Below are positions 9,701-17,642 of a DNA stretch of 20,464 nt, piece by piece. Positions within the stretch are counted from its first letter, which is position 1, and each line of letters opens with the position of its first letter. The stretch is from Stentor coeruleus. Its lineage: Eukaryota > Ciliophora > Heterotrichea > Heterotrichida > Stentoridae. The notes below the pieces were generated by a model. That model did no database searches and was not told where the DNA came from. It worked only from the letters and a program-made list of their open reading frames with translations. The translations under genes and the position numbers were made by a program. The DNA lies in the NCBI GenBank assembly GCA_001970955.1, contig MPUH01001238.1, forward strand, positions 1-20,464, written 5' to 3'.

Positions 9701-11661
9701 TTAATTTCAACTGTAGTTACTGAGCTTGATATTGGAAATGAATCTGTTGTATCAGTTTCAGTTCCTGTATTATCAGAGGAGAAGTAAATAGCATATGATC
9801 CTGAACGAATTATTCGTACCCTTGAAAATGTGCATTGTCCTGATACACTAGTTTGCGACTTAGTATTACTGATAATTGAGTCAATTTCTAAATTAACTAA
9901 TGTGAGGGTAGAACCGTCAGAATTTTTCAATTCAATATTGCAATCAATTTCTTCTGCTGCTGTTCTTAGATCTCCGTCTGAATTAGTGAATTTTATTGAT
10001 ATATCTGATATATCTCCGATATTTGAAAACTAAGTAAATATTACTGCTTCAAAGGTTTGGATTTGAATTTTTAGATTGCTTACTTCTTTAGTCAAAGTTC
10101 CAGTAACGTCACTCCAAGTATTATCATCACTCGCTTTTGCAGATGCGGTTATGGTTCTTGTTCCGGAATTCTTAAAGTAAATATTATTCAATGTCAATGA
10201 ACCAGTTTTTGTTGATGATGAAGTAGCTCCACCCAAAGCTACACCTCCATCAACAGTTAATTCAATAGTTGCATCTTCTAAGTATTCGAAATTTCCTTCA
10301 CCATATAAAAGTATATCAAAGCTATAAAGAAAGTATGTGATGTACGATAAATATTCTGTAGAAGGTTTTATCGTTATACTGACAATCGAACTTGTAACAG
10401 GAAATTCACCAGAGGTATAAGAATTGACAGCTGCTTCAGCTACAGTTGCTTTCAATGTATATGTGCCTGAATTAGTTATTCTAACATCTTGATAAGTGCA
10501 TTTGCTAGAAGAGCTTGAAGCAGAGCCTCCATTTACTAGATTTATGCTAGTCTGACCTAAATTTAAAAGCGTAAGTGTGCATGTAAATGAAGCTGCAGCA
10601 GTAACTAAATCTCCAGAATAGTCTTTAATATCTATGGTCACAGTTTGTTGGCTTCCAATTGTAGAGAACTAAATATATAATACAGTGAAAGACTGAAAAC
10701 TTAATGATGCTTTATTGATTGTTATTATCTCCTCAATAGTTTTTTTATCAATAAGATTTGAAGTTTCAACTATAAATGAAAGAGTCACAGAACCGCTAGT
10801 TTGAAAGTAAATACCTGAAAATGAATAGCTTCCTGAAGTAGTTGTGCCTTTAGAGTAGCCACCAATTGTTGATGAGTCACTAAGACTAAGACTAATAGTG
10901 CTGCTGATAGTAAAAATATCGCCATTTTCATCTAAAATCATAATGTCAAAATCATAATCCTTATAGGCATCAAAAGTTAAAGGAGATTTAAAGGACACAG
11001 TCGTGATTTGATGATCGTTAATAATAAACGAATTACTTAAACCACTAAAAGTGTCAAGAGCTGCTTGAAATTGGAAAGTCCCTCCATTTTTTACTTGGAG
11101 GCCAGAGAATGAAAATGAACCGCCTGAAGTTGTGGTAGTCGTTGTCCCAAGTAAACTATTAGCTGTCACATCCACACTGCTTGAAAGAAGTTTAAGTGTC
11201 ACTGTTAAGCCATTATAAACAGTAACTGGAGTACCATCTTGATTTGTAAAAGATCCAGTTACTTGGTAAGAAGTAGTCATTAAGCCCTAAGTAATTCTTA
11301 CGTTAGCAACATTTGATAGTACAGCTACGATGCTCTTGGGTGCAAAAGTATCAGTATCTGATTCAACGAGATTAATTAAATCAGTGCCGCACTCTATTTT
11401 TGAAGTGATGAGCTCAGACTTTTTATAATAGATATCAAAATCGGATATACCAGTTTGAGGAAAATCTATAATTTCTGAGCTAGAAATAAATTCAAATGAT
11501 GAGTCCACATTGGTAGTAAAATGCCCAGTTGAATATGAAGATATCGCTTCAACACTGACAAGAGTGTATACAGAAGGTGCTGATGGTGAGTATTCAGCAT
11601 AGCAAACAGCTTGAGCTAGTTGACCGAAGCTGACGAGCAGCAAGAAATTTAATGGCCCCAT
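790..11661 (-). CDS. giant polycystin-1-like REJ/GPS membrane protein with exon-encoded Ig-like repeats
   Basis: Ten exons: 11661-11302, 11286-10684, 10668-10045, 10029-9397, 9381-8764, 8748-7504, 7488-6883, 6867-6226, 6210-5596 and 5580-790. Removing the nine 15-nt introns leaves 3,579 codons with no stop until the final TAA. The ATG at 11661 starts a signal peptide (LNFLLLVSFGQLAQA, predicted cut before VCYAE). Residues ~121-2365 hold about eleven ~200-residue beta-rich Ig/filamin-like repeats, recognisable by 'xxSGxxxLxA' strands. Residues ~2371-2427 are Cys-rich (EGF or growth-factor-receptor style). Residues ~2551-2951 have PKD/REJ-like 'Y-x-W' strands (YTYKWS, YTYEWS, FFKWTF). Residues ~3292-3329 carry a GPS-like motif ending HLSTF. 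Five hydrophobic helices follow at ~3344-3363, 3397-3417, 3444-3464, 3471-3498 and 3504-3528, then an acidic tail. The order REJ-GPS-TM and the R-R helix 2 resemble polycystin-1/PKDREJ, but there is no visible PLAT domain and no channel pore. It is likely a surface adhesion or mechanosensing receptor (inferred). Gene boundaries are firm; the family assignment is moderate. Confidence 0.88.
3887..3952 (-). repeat. 33-bp tandem duplication inside exon 10
   Basis: Two adjacent 33-bp copies (3887-3919 and 3920-3952) differ at three positions. They encode KILISNTKFPK-like and KILISNTKYPK-like 11-residue units, in the linker between the Cys-rich module and the REJ-like region. The duplication is in frame. 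Confidence 0.85.
5581..5595 (-). other. 15-nt intron 9 (phase 0)
   Basis: Minus-strand GTATTATTTATTTAG lies between ...FNEI and PADSLA. It is the last intron; the remaining 4,791 nt to the stop are a single exon. Confidence 0.9.
6211..6225 (-). other. 15-nt intron 8 (phase 0)
   Basis: Minus-strand GTAATATTTACTTAG lies between ...NINRR and LTDSTE. It is identical to intron 3. Confidence 0.9.
6868..6882 (-). other. 15-nt intron 7 (phase 0)
   Basis: Minus-strand GTAAGATTTATTTAG lies between ...PSKL and PETGLD. It differs from intron 5 at one base. Confidence 0.9.
7489..7503 (-). other. 15-nt intron 6 (phase 0)
   Basis: Minus-strand GTAATTTATATTTAG lies between ...ALEE and TYTSDN. It opens exon 7, whose 202 codons are intact. 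Confidence 0.9.
8749..8763 (-). other. 15-nt intron 5 (phase 0)
   Basis: Minus-strand GTAAGATTTACTTAG lies between ...DFTS and ISTISD. It precedes the double-length exon 6. Confidence 0.9.
9382..9396 (-). other. 15-nt intron 4 (phase 0)
   Basis: Minus-strand GTAATCCATATTTAG lies between ...NTIA and LSTIAS. It is the only one of the nine with two C residues in the centre. The frame continues in exon 5. Confidence 0.9.
10030..10044 (-). other. 15-nt intron 3 (phase 0)
   Basis: Minus-strand GTAATATTTACTTAG lies between ...TFEA and FSNIGD. Its sequence is identical to intron 8, consistent with the exon-intron unit having been copied or the intron being strongly constrained. Confidence 0.9.
10669..10683 (-). 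other. 15-nt intron 2 (phase 0)
   Basis: Minus-strand GTATTATATATTTAG lies after codon ACT of ...SFQSFT and before FSTIGS. It has GT at the start, A at position 10 and TAG at the end. It sits at a repeat-unit boundary. Confidence 0.9.
11287..11301 (-). other. 15-nt intron 1 (phase 0)
   Basis: Minus-strand GTAAGAATTACTTAG lies between AAC and GGC codons. It ends the signal-peptide exon. If retained, it would end translation at its own TAG. Removing it keeps the frame with exon 2. Confidence 0.9.
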
Positions 11662-11800
11662 ATTTATTATAATCCAAGGGCTTAATATAGGAATATCACC
11701 ATAATTTTTAAAGGAAAATATAATTTTATATAGGATAATTATATCAAAAGCATATATATATACTTTCTTTTATAAATGGAGTCAACTATTATGTAGGCTT
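11662..11800 (-). promoter_or_regulatory. upstream region of the giant gene, largely inside retroelement copy R1
   Basis: Only about 30 bp separate the ATG at 11661 from the start of repeat R1 at ~11691. Any promoter and 5' leader longer than that must therefore lie in repeat sequence. The stretch is very AT-rich and includes TA-alternating sequence at 11752-11762. No specific promoter element can be named. The role is inferred from position only. Confidence 0.3.
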
Positions 11801-13680
11801 AAGCGCCTAAAATTACTAGGAAAATACTTTTTTTATATCTAAATTTTGTATACGATCTTCTTTATTGGCAATAGCTTAATCGAACCATAAAATTCCAAAT
11901 CCTTAATGCTTATCATGGTTTTCTCAGAAGCTGCTTCATAGACTATTTTAAAGAGTTTCTGTATCTAGCAAGCATATCTTACAAAGCTTTACGAATTTTG
12001 CCTACCTCGATGACCCAGTTACCATATTTTATAGGATAATTAAAAGTTGTATGGATTTCTAAGTAGAGTACTTTTTTGGTTGGAATAAGTAAATCTCATC
12101 CTAAACTAACTAAGATTATGATGCTAGGTATTGAAATGCAAGATAAGATTTACTTTAAATCATATGAAAAATTCAAACTAAAACTAGCACTTAATAATTA
12201 GAGCTCTAAGATAAAACCTATCATTGTTTATATCTCAAGCTTTAGGGCTGATTGGAAAAGTAATGCTTTGATTGAAAAAATATTAATTATTGGTTGGGGG
12301 AGCTGAAGAAGAAGCTTAATATAAGTTCTGATATTCCAAGAAAGGGAAGTTTAATCACTTTGCTGAGACTTAATCTATACAATTTTATGGTTAAATAAAA
12401 CACAAGTCCAAAGCAACAGCTGTGGAATACCTTGGGTTATTGAAAACTTATATAAAAGGAAATCAAAAATAATAAAAGCATATATCATAATACAAAAAAC
12501 TAATCAAAGCACCAATAAGAAGATTCGAAGCCCACCATTTAAATAAACCTTTAGTGATTTCCTATAGTCGATGCTAAAATTAATAGATAAAATTCATGCT
12601 TTCATATTTTTCGCTGATTAAGACGGAAAATTGCCACAGGCTTCCGTCTTTAGCCTAAGATATAGAAAGAGGTATAATTAAAATATGATTGATATGATTG
12701 ATATGATTGATTATGATATAAGCCTAAAACTACTCTAATACATCTTGTTACCTTCTTCAAAAAGGAACAAGCAAATTAATTATACAATGTTTATAAAAAC
12801 TTAAATTTTAAAAGGAATCTAAATAAAACCAAGGATTTAGCAATTTTCGTTTTCAAAAATATCCATAGTAGTTTTTTCTCCCAATTTGGTTTTACTACAA
12901 ATGGAAAATTATCCGAAACAACACCCTAAATATTGGCCAAAGTCAACACGGAGGATGGTTTCTGAGCGAAATAGACTTCCAGTGCTGGAAACTGCACTGC
13001 AAGAAAATAGTATTCATCTTTTATACCAAATTAGAATAATCCATAGCACATCTAGAAAAATGCCCATTTTAATACGAGCATAATAAGAACTTCAAAAAAT
13101 TCCTAGGCAAGATGGATTCTTCAAGAAAAATAAGGCGAACACAAGACTTACTCCCACAATCTTGACGCTAAAGAAAAGAAGCAGCAAAGACCTCCTAAGT
13201 CAAATAAATCTCGATAGGATATAGTTTAAACCATATCACCCTATTATTAGCTAACTCTTAATAAAGTAGCTGCAGAACTATACTTAGTCATCATGTAATA
13301 TAGAAACACAGAAATGTTGCCTATATAACCTAACTTACAACTCAAAATGACTTTAAGGACTCGAAAATATGCAATGAAGAAACTAATTTTTTTCACAATG
13401 CATATCGTTTTATGGATGAAGAATTTGAAAAAACACTTAGAAAAAAGCACGATAAACGAGAAATAATCAAGATCGACAGAAAATAAAAAACTTTATCATG
13501 AAAATATACTATAAAAGAAGAAAATCAACAAGGGCTGGAAAACAACTAAACGATAATTTTAAATAATACTAATTAGCTAACTCTTAACATACCTTACTAC
13601 AAATATATAAGAAAATAAATAAAATGAAATAAGATAAGATAAATTCACTTTGCTAAAAATATGACAATATGAATAAAGAC
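11691..13680 (+). mobile_element. R1: degenerate non-LTR retroelement-like repeat, copy 1
   Basis: This is the first of two direct copies of a ~2-kb unit (start-to-start distance 2,011 bp). Clean frames exist only in short pieces. Near 12622-12657 the plus strand reads DGKLPQASVFSL, resembling the LPQGSVxSP box of reverse transcriptases. It is followed within ~20 codons by MIDYDISL, reminiscent of the Y-x-D-D-I catalytic box. An early piece (12007 region) and IIVYISSFRADW...ILIIG at ~12220-12300 faintly recall the endonuclease domain of LINE-type elements. Many TAA, TAG and TGA codons and frame changes show it is dead. R1 lacks ~175 bp that R2 keeps (R2 15380-15556). The open frame at 12886-13083 is in a different frame from the best-conserved one and is probably fortuitous. 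The element class is uncertain. Confidence 0.5.
12683..12709 (+). repeat. 9-nt microrepeat, three units
   Basis: ATATGATTG occurs three times in tandem in R1 and twice at the same place in R2 (14713-14730). The copy-number difference is one whole 3-codon unit (M-I-D in the presumed reverse-transcriptase frame). Confidence 0.75.
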
Positions 13681-13701
13681 ATTGCTAATTAAATTATTAT
13701 A

Positions 13702-15877
13702 GAATATCGCCATAATTATTAAAGTCAAATATAATTTTATATAGGATAATTATACCAAAAGCATATATATAATTTTTTATATAAATGGATTTAACTTTTA
13801 TGTAGGCTTAAGTGCCTAAAATACTAGGAAAATATTTTTTTTTATATGACTCTTCTTATTCGCAATAGATTAGTCGAACAATGAAATTCCAAATCCTTAA
13901 TGCTCATAATTTTTTTCTCAGAAGCTGCCTCATAGACTATTTTGTTAAGAGTTTCTGTATCTAGCAAGCATATTTCGCAAAGCTTTCTCGAATTTGCCTA
14001 CCTCGATGACTTAGTCACCATATTTTAATTATTAGTTCCGAACTTAGATTTGATAGAATAATTAAAAGCTGTATGGATTTTCTGAGTAGAGCTCTTTTTT
14101 GATTGGAATAAGTAAATTCTATGCTAAAAAACTAAAATTATGATGCTATGGTGTTGAAATGTAGGATAAATCTTACTTTAAATCATATGAAAAATTTAAA
14201 CTAAAACTAGCACATAATAATTAGAGCTTTGAGATGAGCCTATCATTGTTTATATCTCAAGCTTTAGGGCTGATTGGAAAAGTAATGCTTTGATTGAAAA
14301 ATTATTAATTATTGATTAGGGGAGCTGAAGAAGAAGCTTAATATAAGTTCTGATATTCCAAGAAAGGGAAGTTTAATCACTTTACTAAAACTTAATCTAT
14401 ACAATTTTATGACTAAATAAAACACAAGTCCAAAGCAACTACTGTGAAATGCCTTTGGTTATTGAAATCTTATATAAAGGGAAATCTAAAAAAATAAAAG
14501 CATATTTTATAGTGCAAAGACTAATCAAAGTACCGATAAGAATATTTGAAGTTAAAGACTTAATTATTTAAATAAACCTTTAGTGATTTCCTATAGTCTA
14601 TGTTCAAATTAATAGGTAAAATTTATTCTTTCATATTTTTCACTGATTAAAGACGGAAAATTGCCACAGGCTCCCGTCTTTAGCCTAAGATATTAAGAGA
14701 GATATAATTGAAATATGATTGATATGATTGATTATGATATAAGCCTAAACTACTCTAATGCATCTTGTTACCTTCTTCAAAAAGGAACAAGCAAATTCAT
14801 TATACAATTCTTATAAAAACTTAAATTTTAAAAGGAATCTAAGTAAAATCAAGGATTTAGCAATTTTTGTTTTCAAAAATATCCATAGTAGTTTTTTCTC
14901 CCAATTTGGTTTTACTACAAATGGAAAACTATCAGAGACAACACCCTAAATATTGGCCAAAGTCAACACGGAGGATGGTTTCTGAGCGAAATAGACTTCC
15001 AGTGCTGGAAACTGCACTGCCAAAACAATAGTATTCATCTATTGTACCAAATAAGAATAATTCATAGCACATCTAGAAAAATGCCCATTTTAATACAAAC
15101 ATAATAAGAACTTCAAAAAATGCCTAAGCAAGATTGATTCTTCAAGAAAAATAAGGCGAACACAAGACTTACTCCCACAATCTTGACGCTAAAGAAAAGA
15201 AGCAGCAAAGACTTCCTGAGTCAAGTAAAGCTCTGATAGGATATAGTTTAAACCATATCACCCTATTATTAGCTAACTCTTAATAAAATAACTGCAGAAC
15301 TATACTTAGTCATCACGAAAGATAGAAACACAGAAATTTTACCTAATAACCTAACTTACAACTCAAAATGACTTTAGGGACAAGAATAATTTTTCAAATG
15401 ATATCAGGATCAAACTTCATAAAACAATGAAAATACTTAAGACATCAAAGCACAGATTAAAAATGTCCTTACTGTCAACATTGAGCAGAAAACAAAAAAC
15501 GCATTATTAAAGATTGCAATAAATACAAAATTGAAAGATATGAAATAGAAAACAAACTCGAAAATATGCAAATGAAGAAACTAATTTTTTTCACAATCGC
15601 ATATCGTTTTATGGGATGAAGAATTTGAAAAAAACACTTAGAAAAAAACATGATAAACGAGAAATGATCAAGATTGACAGAAAATAAAAAACTTTATCAT
15701 GAAAAAATACTATAAAAGAAGAAAATCAACAAGGGCTGGAAAATAACTAAACGATAATTTTAACTAATACTAATTAGCTAACTCTTAACATACCTTACTA
15801 CAAATATATAAGAAAATAAATAAAATGAAATAAGATAAATTTACTTTGCTAAAAAATATGACAATATGAATAAGACT
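13702..15877 (+). mobile_element. R2: degenerate non-LTR retroelement-like repeat, copy 2
   Basis: This is the fuller direct copy, separated from R1 by a 21-bp AT spacer. It has the same LPQ...VFSL and MIDYDISL traces (14652 onward). It also has a region missing from R1: at 15464 the frame reads CPYCQHxAENKKRIIKDC, then NKY and R. That spacing matches the C-x2-C...H-x4-C knuckle at the end of many LINE reverse transcriptases, with Arg at the usual His position. Between 14758 and 14946, in one frame (HLVTFFKKEQAN...KLSETTP), several differences from R1 fall at silent third positions (for example TTA/CTA, TCC/TCA, GAA/GAG). This suggests coding selection before decay. In-frame TAA, TAG and TGA show that this copy cannot now make protein. 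Confidence 0.5.
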
Positions 15878-16297
15878 TTCAAAAAAATAAACAGATTTTC
15901 AATACAATTTTTATTAATTTCATCATGCAATCGAGGGAAAATATGAATTATTACAAATTCTTTAAAAGAAAATTGGCTTCATGGGTTTTTATAAAATATT
16001 TCATATGATATCCAGCATATTCACTAAAATTTTCATTTTTATATAACTAAGAATATAATATATATGTCGATTTAGTCAAATAAACTTTTCAAGCAACGAT
16101 AGAAGAGCAGCCATGCATACAGAAAGAAGATATTTTCACTCCAGAAAAATGTGTAGAGTTTATTTTAAATGATATAAAAAAAGTAAACAAATTCAGCATA
16201 AATTTAAGATTGAGGGCTCAAACGAGATCAGCGCTGTTGAGCTTGTAGAAGATAAGCTCATGCTTATAACTGGACATTTTAATTTAGAGATAAAAAT
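15703..16297 (+). repeat. left arm of ~0.6-kb inverted repeat
   Basis: This arm matches the reverse complement of 19869-20464, roughly 95% by eye. It contains the end of R2 (to 15877), a ~190-bp non-coding stretch and the first ~80 codons of the WD40 gene. The right arm meets the window edge, so the repeat probably continues outward through R2 and R3. The arms flank a 3.57-kb centre holding the body of the WD40-channel gene. Confidence 0.9.
16064..16297 (+). pseudogene. inverted copy of the WD40 gene 5' end
   Basis: ATG at 16064 and the following ~78 codons match the start of the gene at 20102 (minus strand), but are disabled. Codon 4 is TAG where the intact copy has CAG, the T6 run after AAATAAA is reduced (one base shorter overall), and the A8 run before GTAAAC is A7. 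The match ends at GAGATAAAAATC, just before the TAG that ends the opposing channel gene at 16298-16300. Substitutions relative to the intact copy in this coding part are all transitions, as far as I can count (about 11). Confidence 0.85.
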
Positions 16298-16633
16298 CTA
16301 CTTATTAACTAAAATACTGAGGATTTCACTAAATTTAGTATTCAAATTTATTTTCTGAGCTTCAGCATCATTTTTCCTTTGACTATTTGATTCCTCTGCA
16401 AGCCTCATTCCACTAGAAACAGTTTTTTCTATTTTTTGAAGCCTAGAATCAATATCAGCAAGATGTTTCAGAATAGTTTCACTTGATTCAGTGCTTTTTT
16501 GATCAATTCTTTTCAATGATTTATCAATATACATAAGTTTGCCTTCCCAAGAATTAAATTGCAAAAACTTTTCAGGAACATCACAAACATGCATATTTTT
16601 TATTGTATTAATTGAGTACCTCCAAAACAACAT
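16298..16633 (-). pseudogene. C-terminal coiled-coil segment of the broken channel gene
   Basis: This is a 111-codon frame after the pore segment. The previous frame ends ...EQVLE-TAG at 16639. A single missing base in GAATAGAAAAAATG would join the two frames, so the break is probably one small deletion. The residues (CDVPEKF...NSWEGKLMYIDKSLKRID) followed by a heptad-like stretch (ETILKHLADIDSRLQKIEKTV) suggest a cytoplasmic coiled coil, which is common after TRP/polycystin pores. The TAG stop sits exactly at the junction with the inverted WD40 fragment, so the natural C-terminus may be cut off. Confidence 0.6.
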
Positions 16634-16638
16634 TTTTT

Positions 16639-17175
16639 CTATTCTAAAACTTGTTCAGTTCTTGCTTTAATATCAACAATCACTTTTTCTATTTGAAATT
16701 GATCATAAGAATCCCCAAGTATTGAAATCAAAACATTTAGCATTATAATAACATTTATAATATTCGCAATAAGTAATCCTAAATACTTAATCCCAAACTC
16801 TTTAGCATCATAAGAAGAGTTGGCAAAAGTTACTTTAAAAGGCTCGATCCACAAGTTATTAAAAGTAGCTTCATCTACTTCAAAAGCAATATAAAACAAC
16901 ACACCAAAGCAGAAAGTAGAATAAAAAAATATAATCAAAAAATACTTAAAATCATCAAGTGCTCTGAAAATAAGACAAATATAATATCTCGTCCCATGAA
17001 TAACTTTAAAAGATGTCAAGCCTCTAACAAAATTAACACTAGCCATAATACAAGTGAATTCAACATTATATTCCCCTGACAAATTTTTAATAACCCAAAT
17101 AAGAAGTGTTAGACTTTTAACAAAATCTACAATATTCCAAGGATTATTATAATAGCTTTTTTTTAATATTTTCAT
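16639..17175 (-). pseudogene. ion-channel pore segment (TRP/polycystin-like S3-S6)
   Basis: This 178-residue frame has channel features in order: NPWNIVDFVKSLTLLIWVI (S3-like), an Arg-containing S4-like stretch (NFVRGLTSFKV), a hydrophobic S5 (FKYFLIIFFYSTFCFGVLFYIAF), a short pore-helix-like loop (NNLWIEPFKVTF), and S6 with MLNVLISILGDSYDQF, the typical TRP/polycystin S6 exit. The frame is open upstream to about 17240 (LLFFNTPLLYWEIKK), so the ATG is not a real start. Segments S1-S2 are not found. It belongs with the WD40/ankyrin part upstream on the same strand but is separated by frameshifts and stops. Confidence 0.7.
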
Positions 17176-17327
17176 TTTCTTGATTTCCCAATATAATAAA
17201 GGGGTATTGAAAAAAAGCAGTACTTGTTTATATGGCTTCTAAGTTTAGGATAGATTTGAAAGTTATTAGCACTTGGAACAAAAGTTTATTTTTAAATTAG
17301 TGACTATATCCGTAAAAGCTTTACAAG
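17176..17327 (-). pseudogene. scrambled linker between ankyrin and channel parts
   Basis: Reading on from EVSLTCKAF...KINFCSKC, the frame meets TAA TAA. Another frame then reads TFKSILNLEAI, and the original frame resumes as KQVLLFFNTPLLYWEIKK. At least three small frame changes plus an apparent loss of the first membrane segments fall within this stretch. No 15- or 16-nt GT...AG intron explains the breaks. The homologous linker at 321-578 confirms the coding identity. Confidence 0.6.
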
Positions 17328-17642
17328 TTAAAGAAACTTCATAATATAATATCGAATCAAACTGCTTTTAAAAATTTGAGTATTTTGACATTCAAGTAAT
17401 GACTCTAAATAAAATATGCTTATCGCTGAACCTTCTACATTAAATAAAGGAATAATTGTACTAAAAAGCTCAAAAGCACTACCTCGGGAATAATCTGATG
17501 AATTTTCATAGTCATCAACTTTAAATTTATTAATATGAGGGATTTCGTTTCTAGAAAAATACCCAAATGGCATTTTCTCTTTGAGAGTTCCTACAAATCC
17601 ACAGTTAAAAGGTTTTACTAACATTTCTTTAAAGCAGATTCA
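17328..17642 (-). pseudogene. post-ankyrin linker of the broken channel gene
   Basis: This 98-codon frame (MLVKPFNCGFVG...YLESLLECQNTQIF) follows the WD40/ankyrin frame directly and in the same frame, after TAA TGA and ICFKE. It ends at 17328 through a one-base shift just before the conserved EVSL block. It looks like the cytoplasmic linker seen before the membrane domain in this family. It is not an independent gene, since its ATG lies within a continuing reading frame. Confidence 0.6.

Larger units (their letters stand above)
4390..11286 (-). repeat. tandem ~200-residue coding repeats, mostly one per exon
   Basis: Coding lengths of exons 2-9 are 603, 624, 633, 618, 1245, 606, 642 and 615 nt; exon 6 is a double unit. 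Exon 10 opens with two more units before the Cys-rich module. Each unit has two beta-sandwich-like halves. The second half usually carries an acidic-loop motif: GEGNFEYLED, GEGGFNYLES, GEGSFSYLED, EGDYDFLEP, GDDDNPFILG, GDDDNNYLAE, GPNDEVYSDS, GEDDNLYIGS, GDDDLRFILP, and the weaker DENGDIFTIS in exon 2. The eleventh unit lacks it. Units are clearly diverged in DNA, so the array is old rather than a recent expansion. Confidence 0.8.

Noticed and set aside
12700-13255. Retroelement copies read through TAA/TAG as Gln and TGA as Trp (alternative genetic code)
   Set aside because: Neighbouring genes use standard stops and TGG for Trp. The copies also contain frameshifts and deletions, so nonsense mutation in dead copies explains the stops better.
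13247-13450. Minus-strand 67-codon frame in R1
   Set aside because: It spans the deletion point specific to R1 and is not maintained in R2, so it is fortuitous.
14600-14700. R1/R2 as a DDE (IS1595/ISXO2-like) transposase, from GGWFLSEID
   Set aside because: The Cys pairs and later catalytic residues expected for that family are not in place, while reverse-transcriptase-like boxes occur in order upstream.
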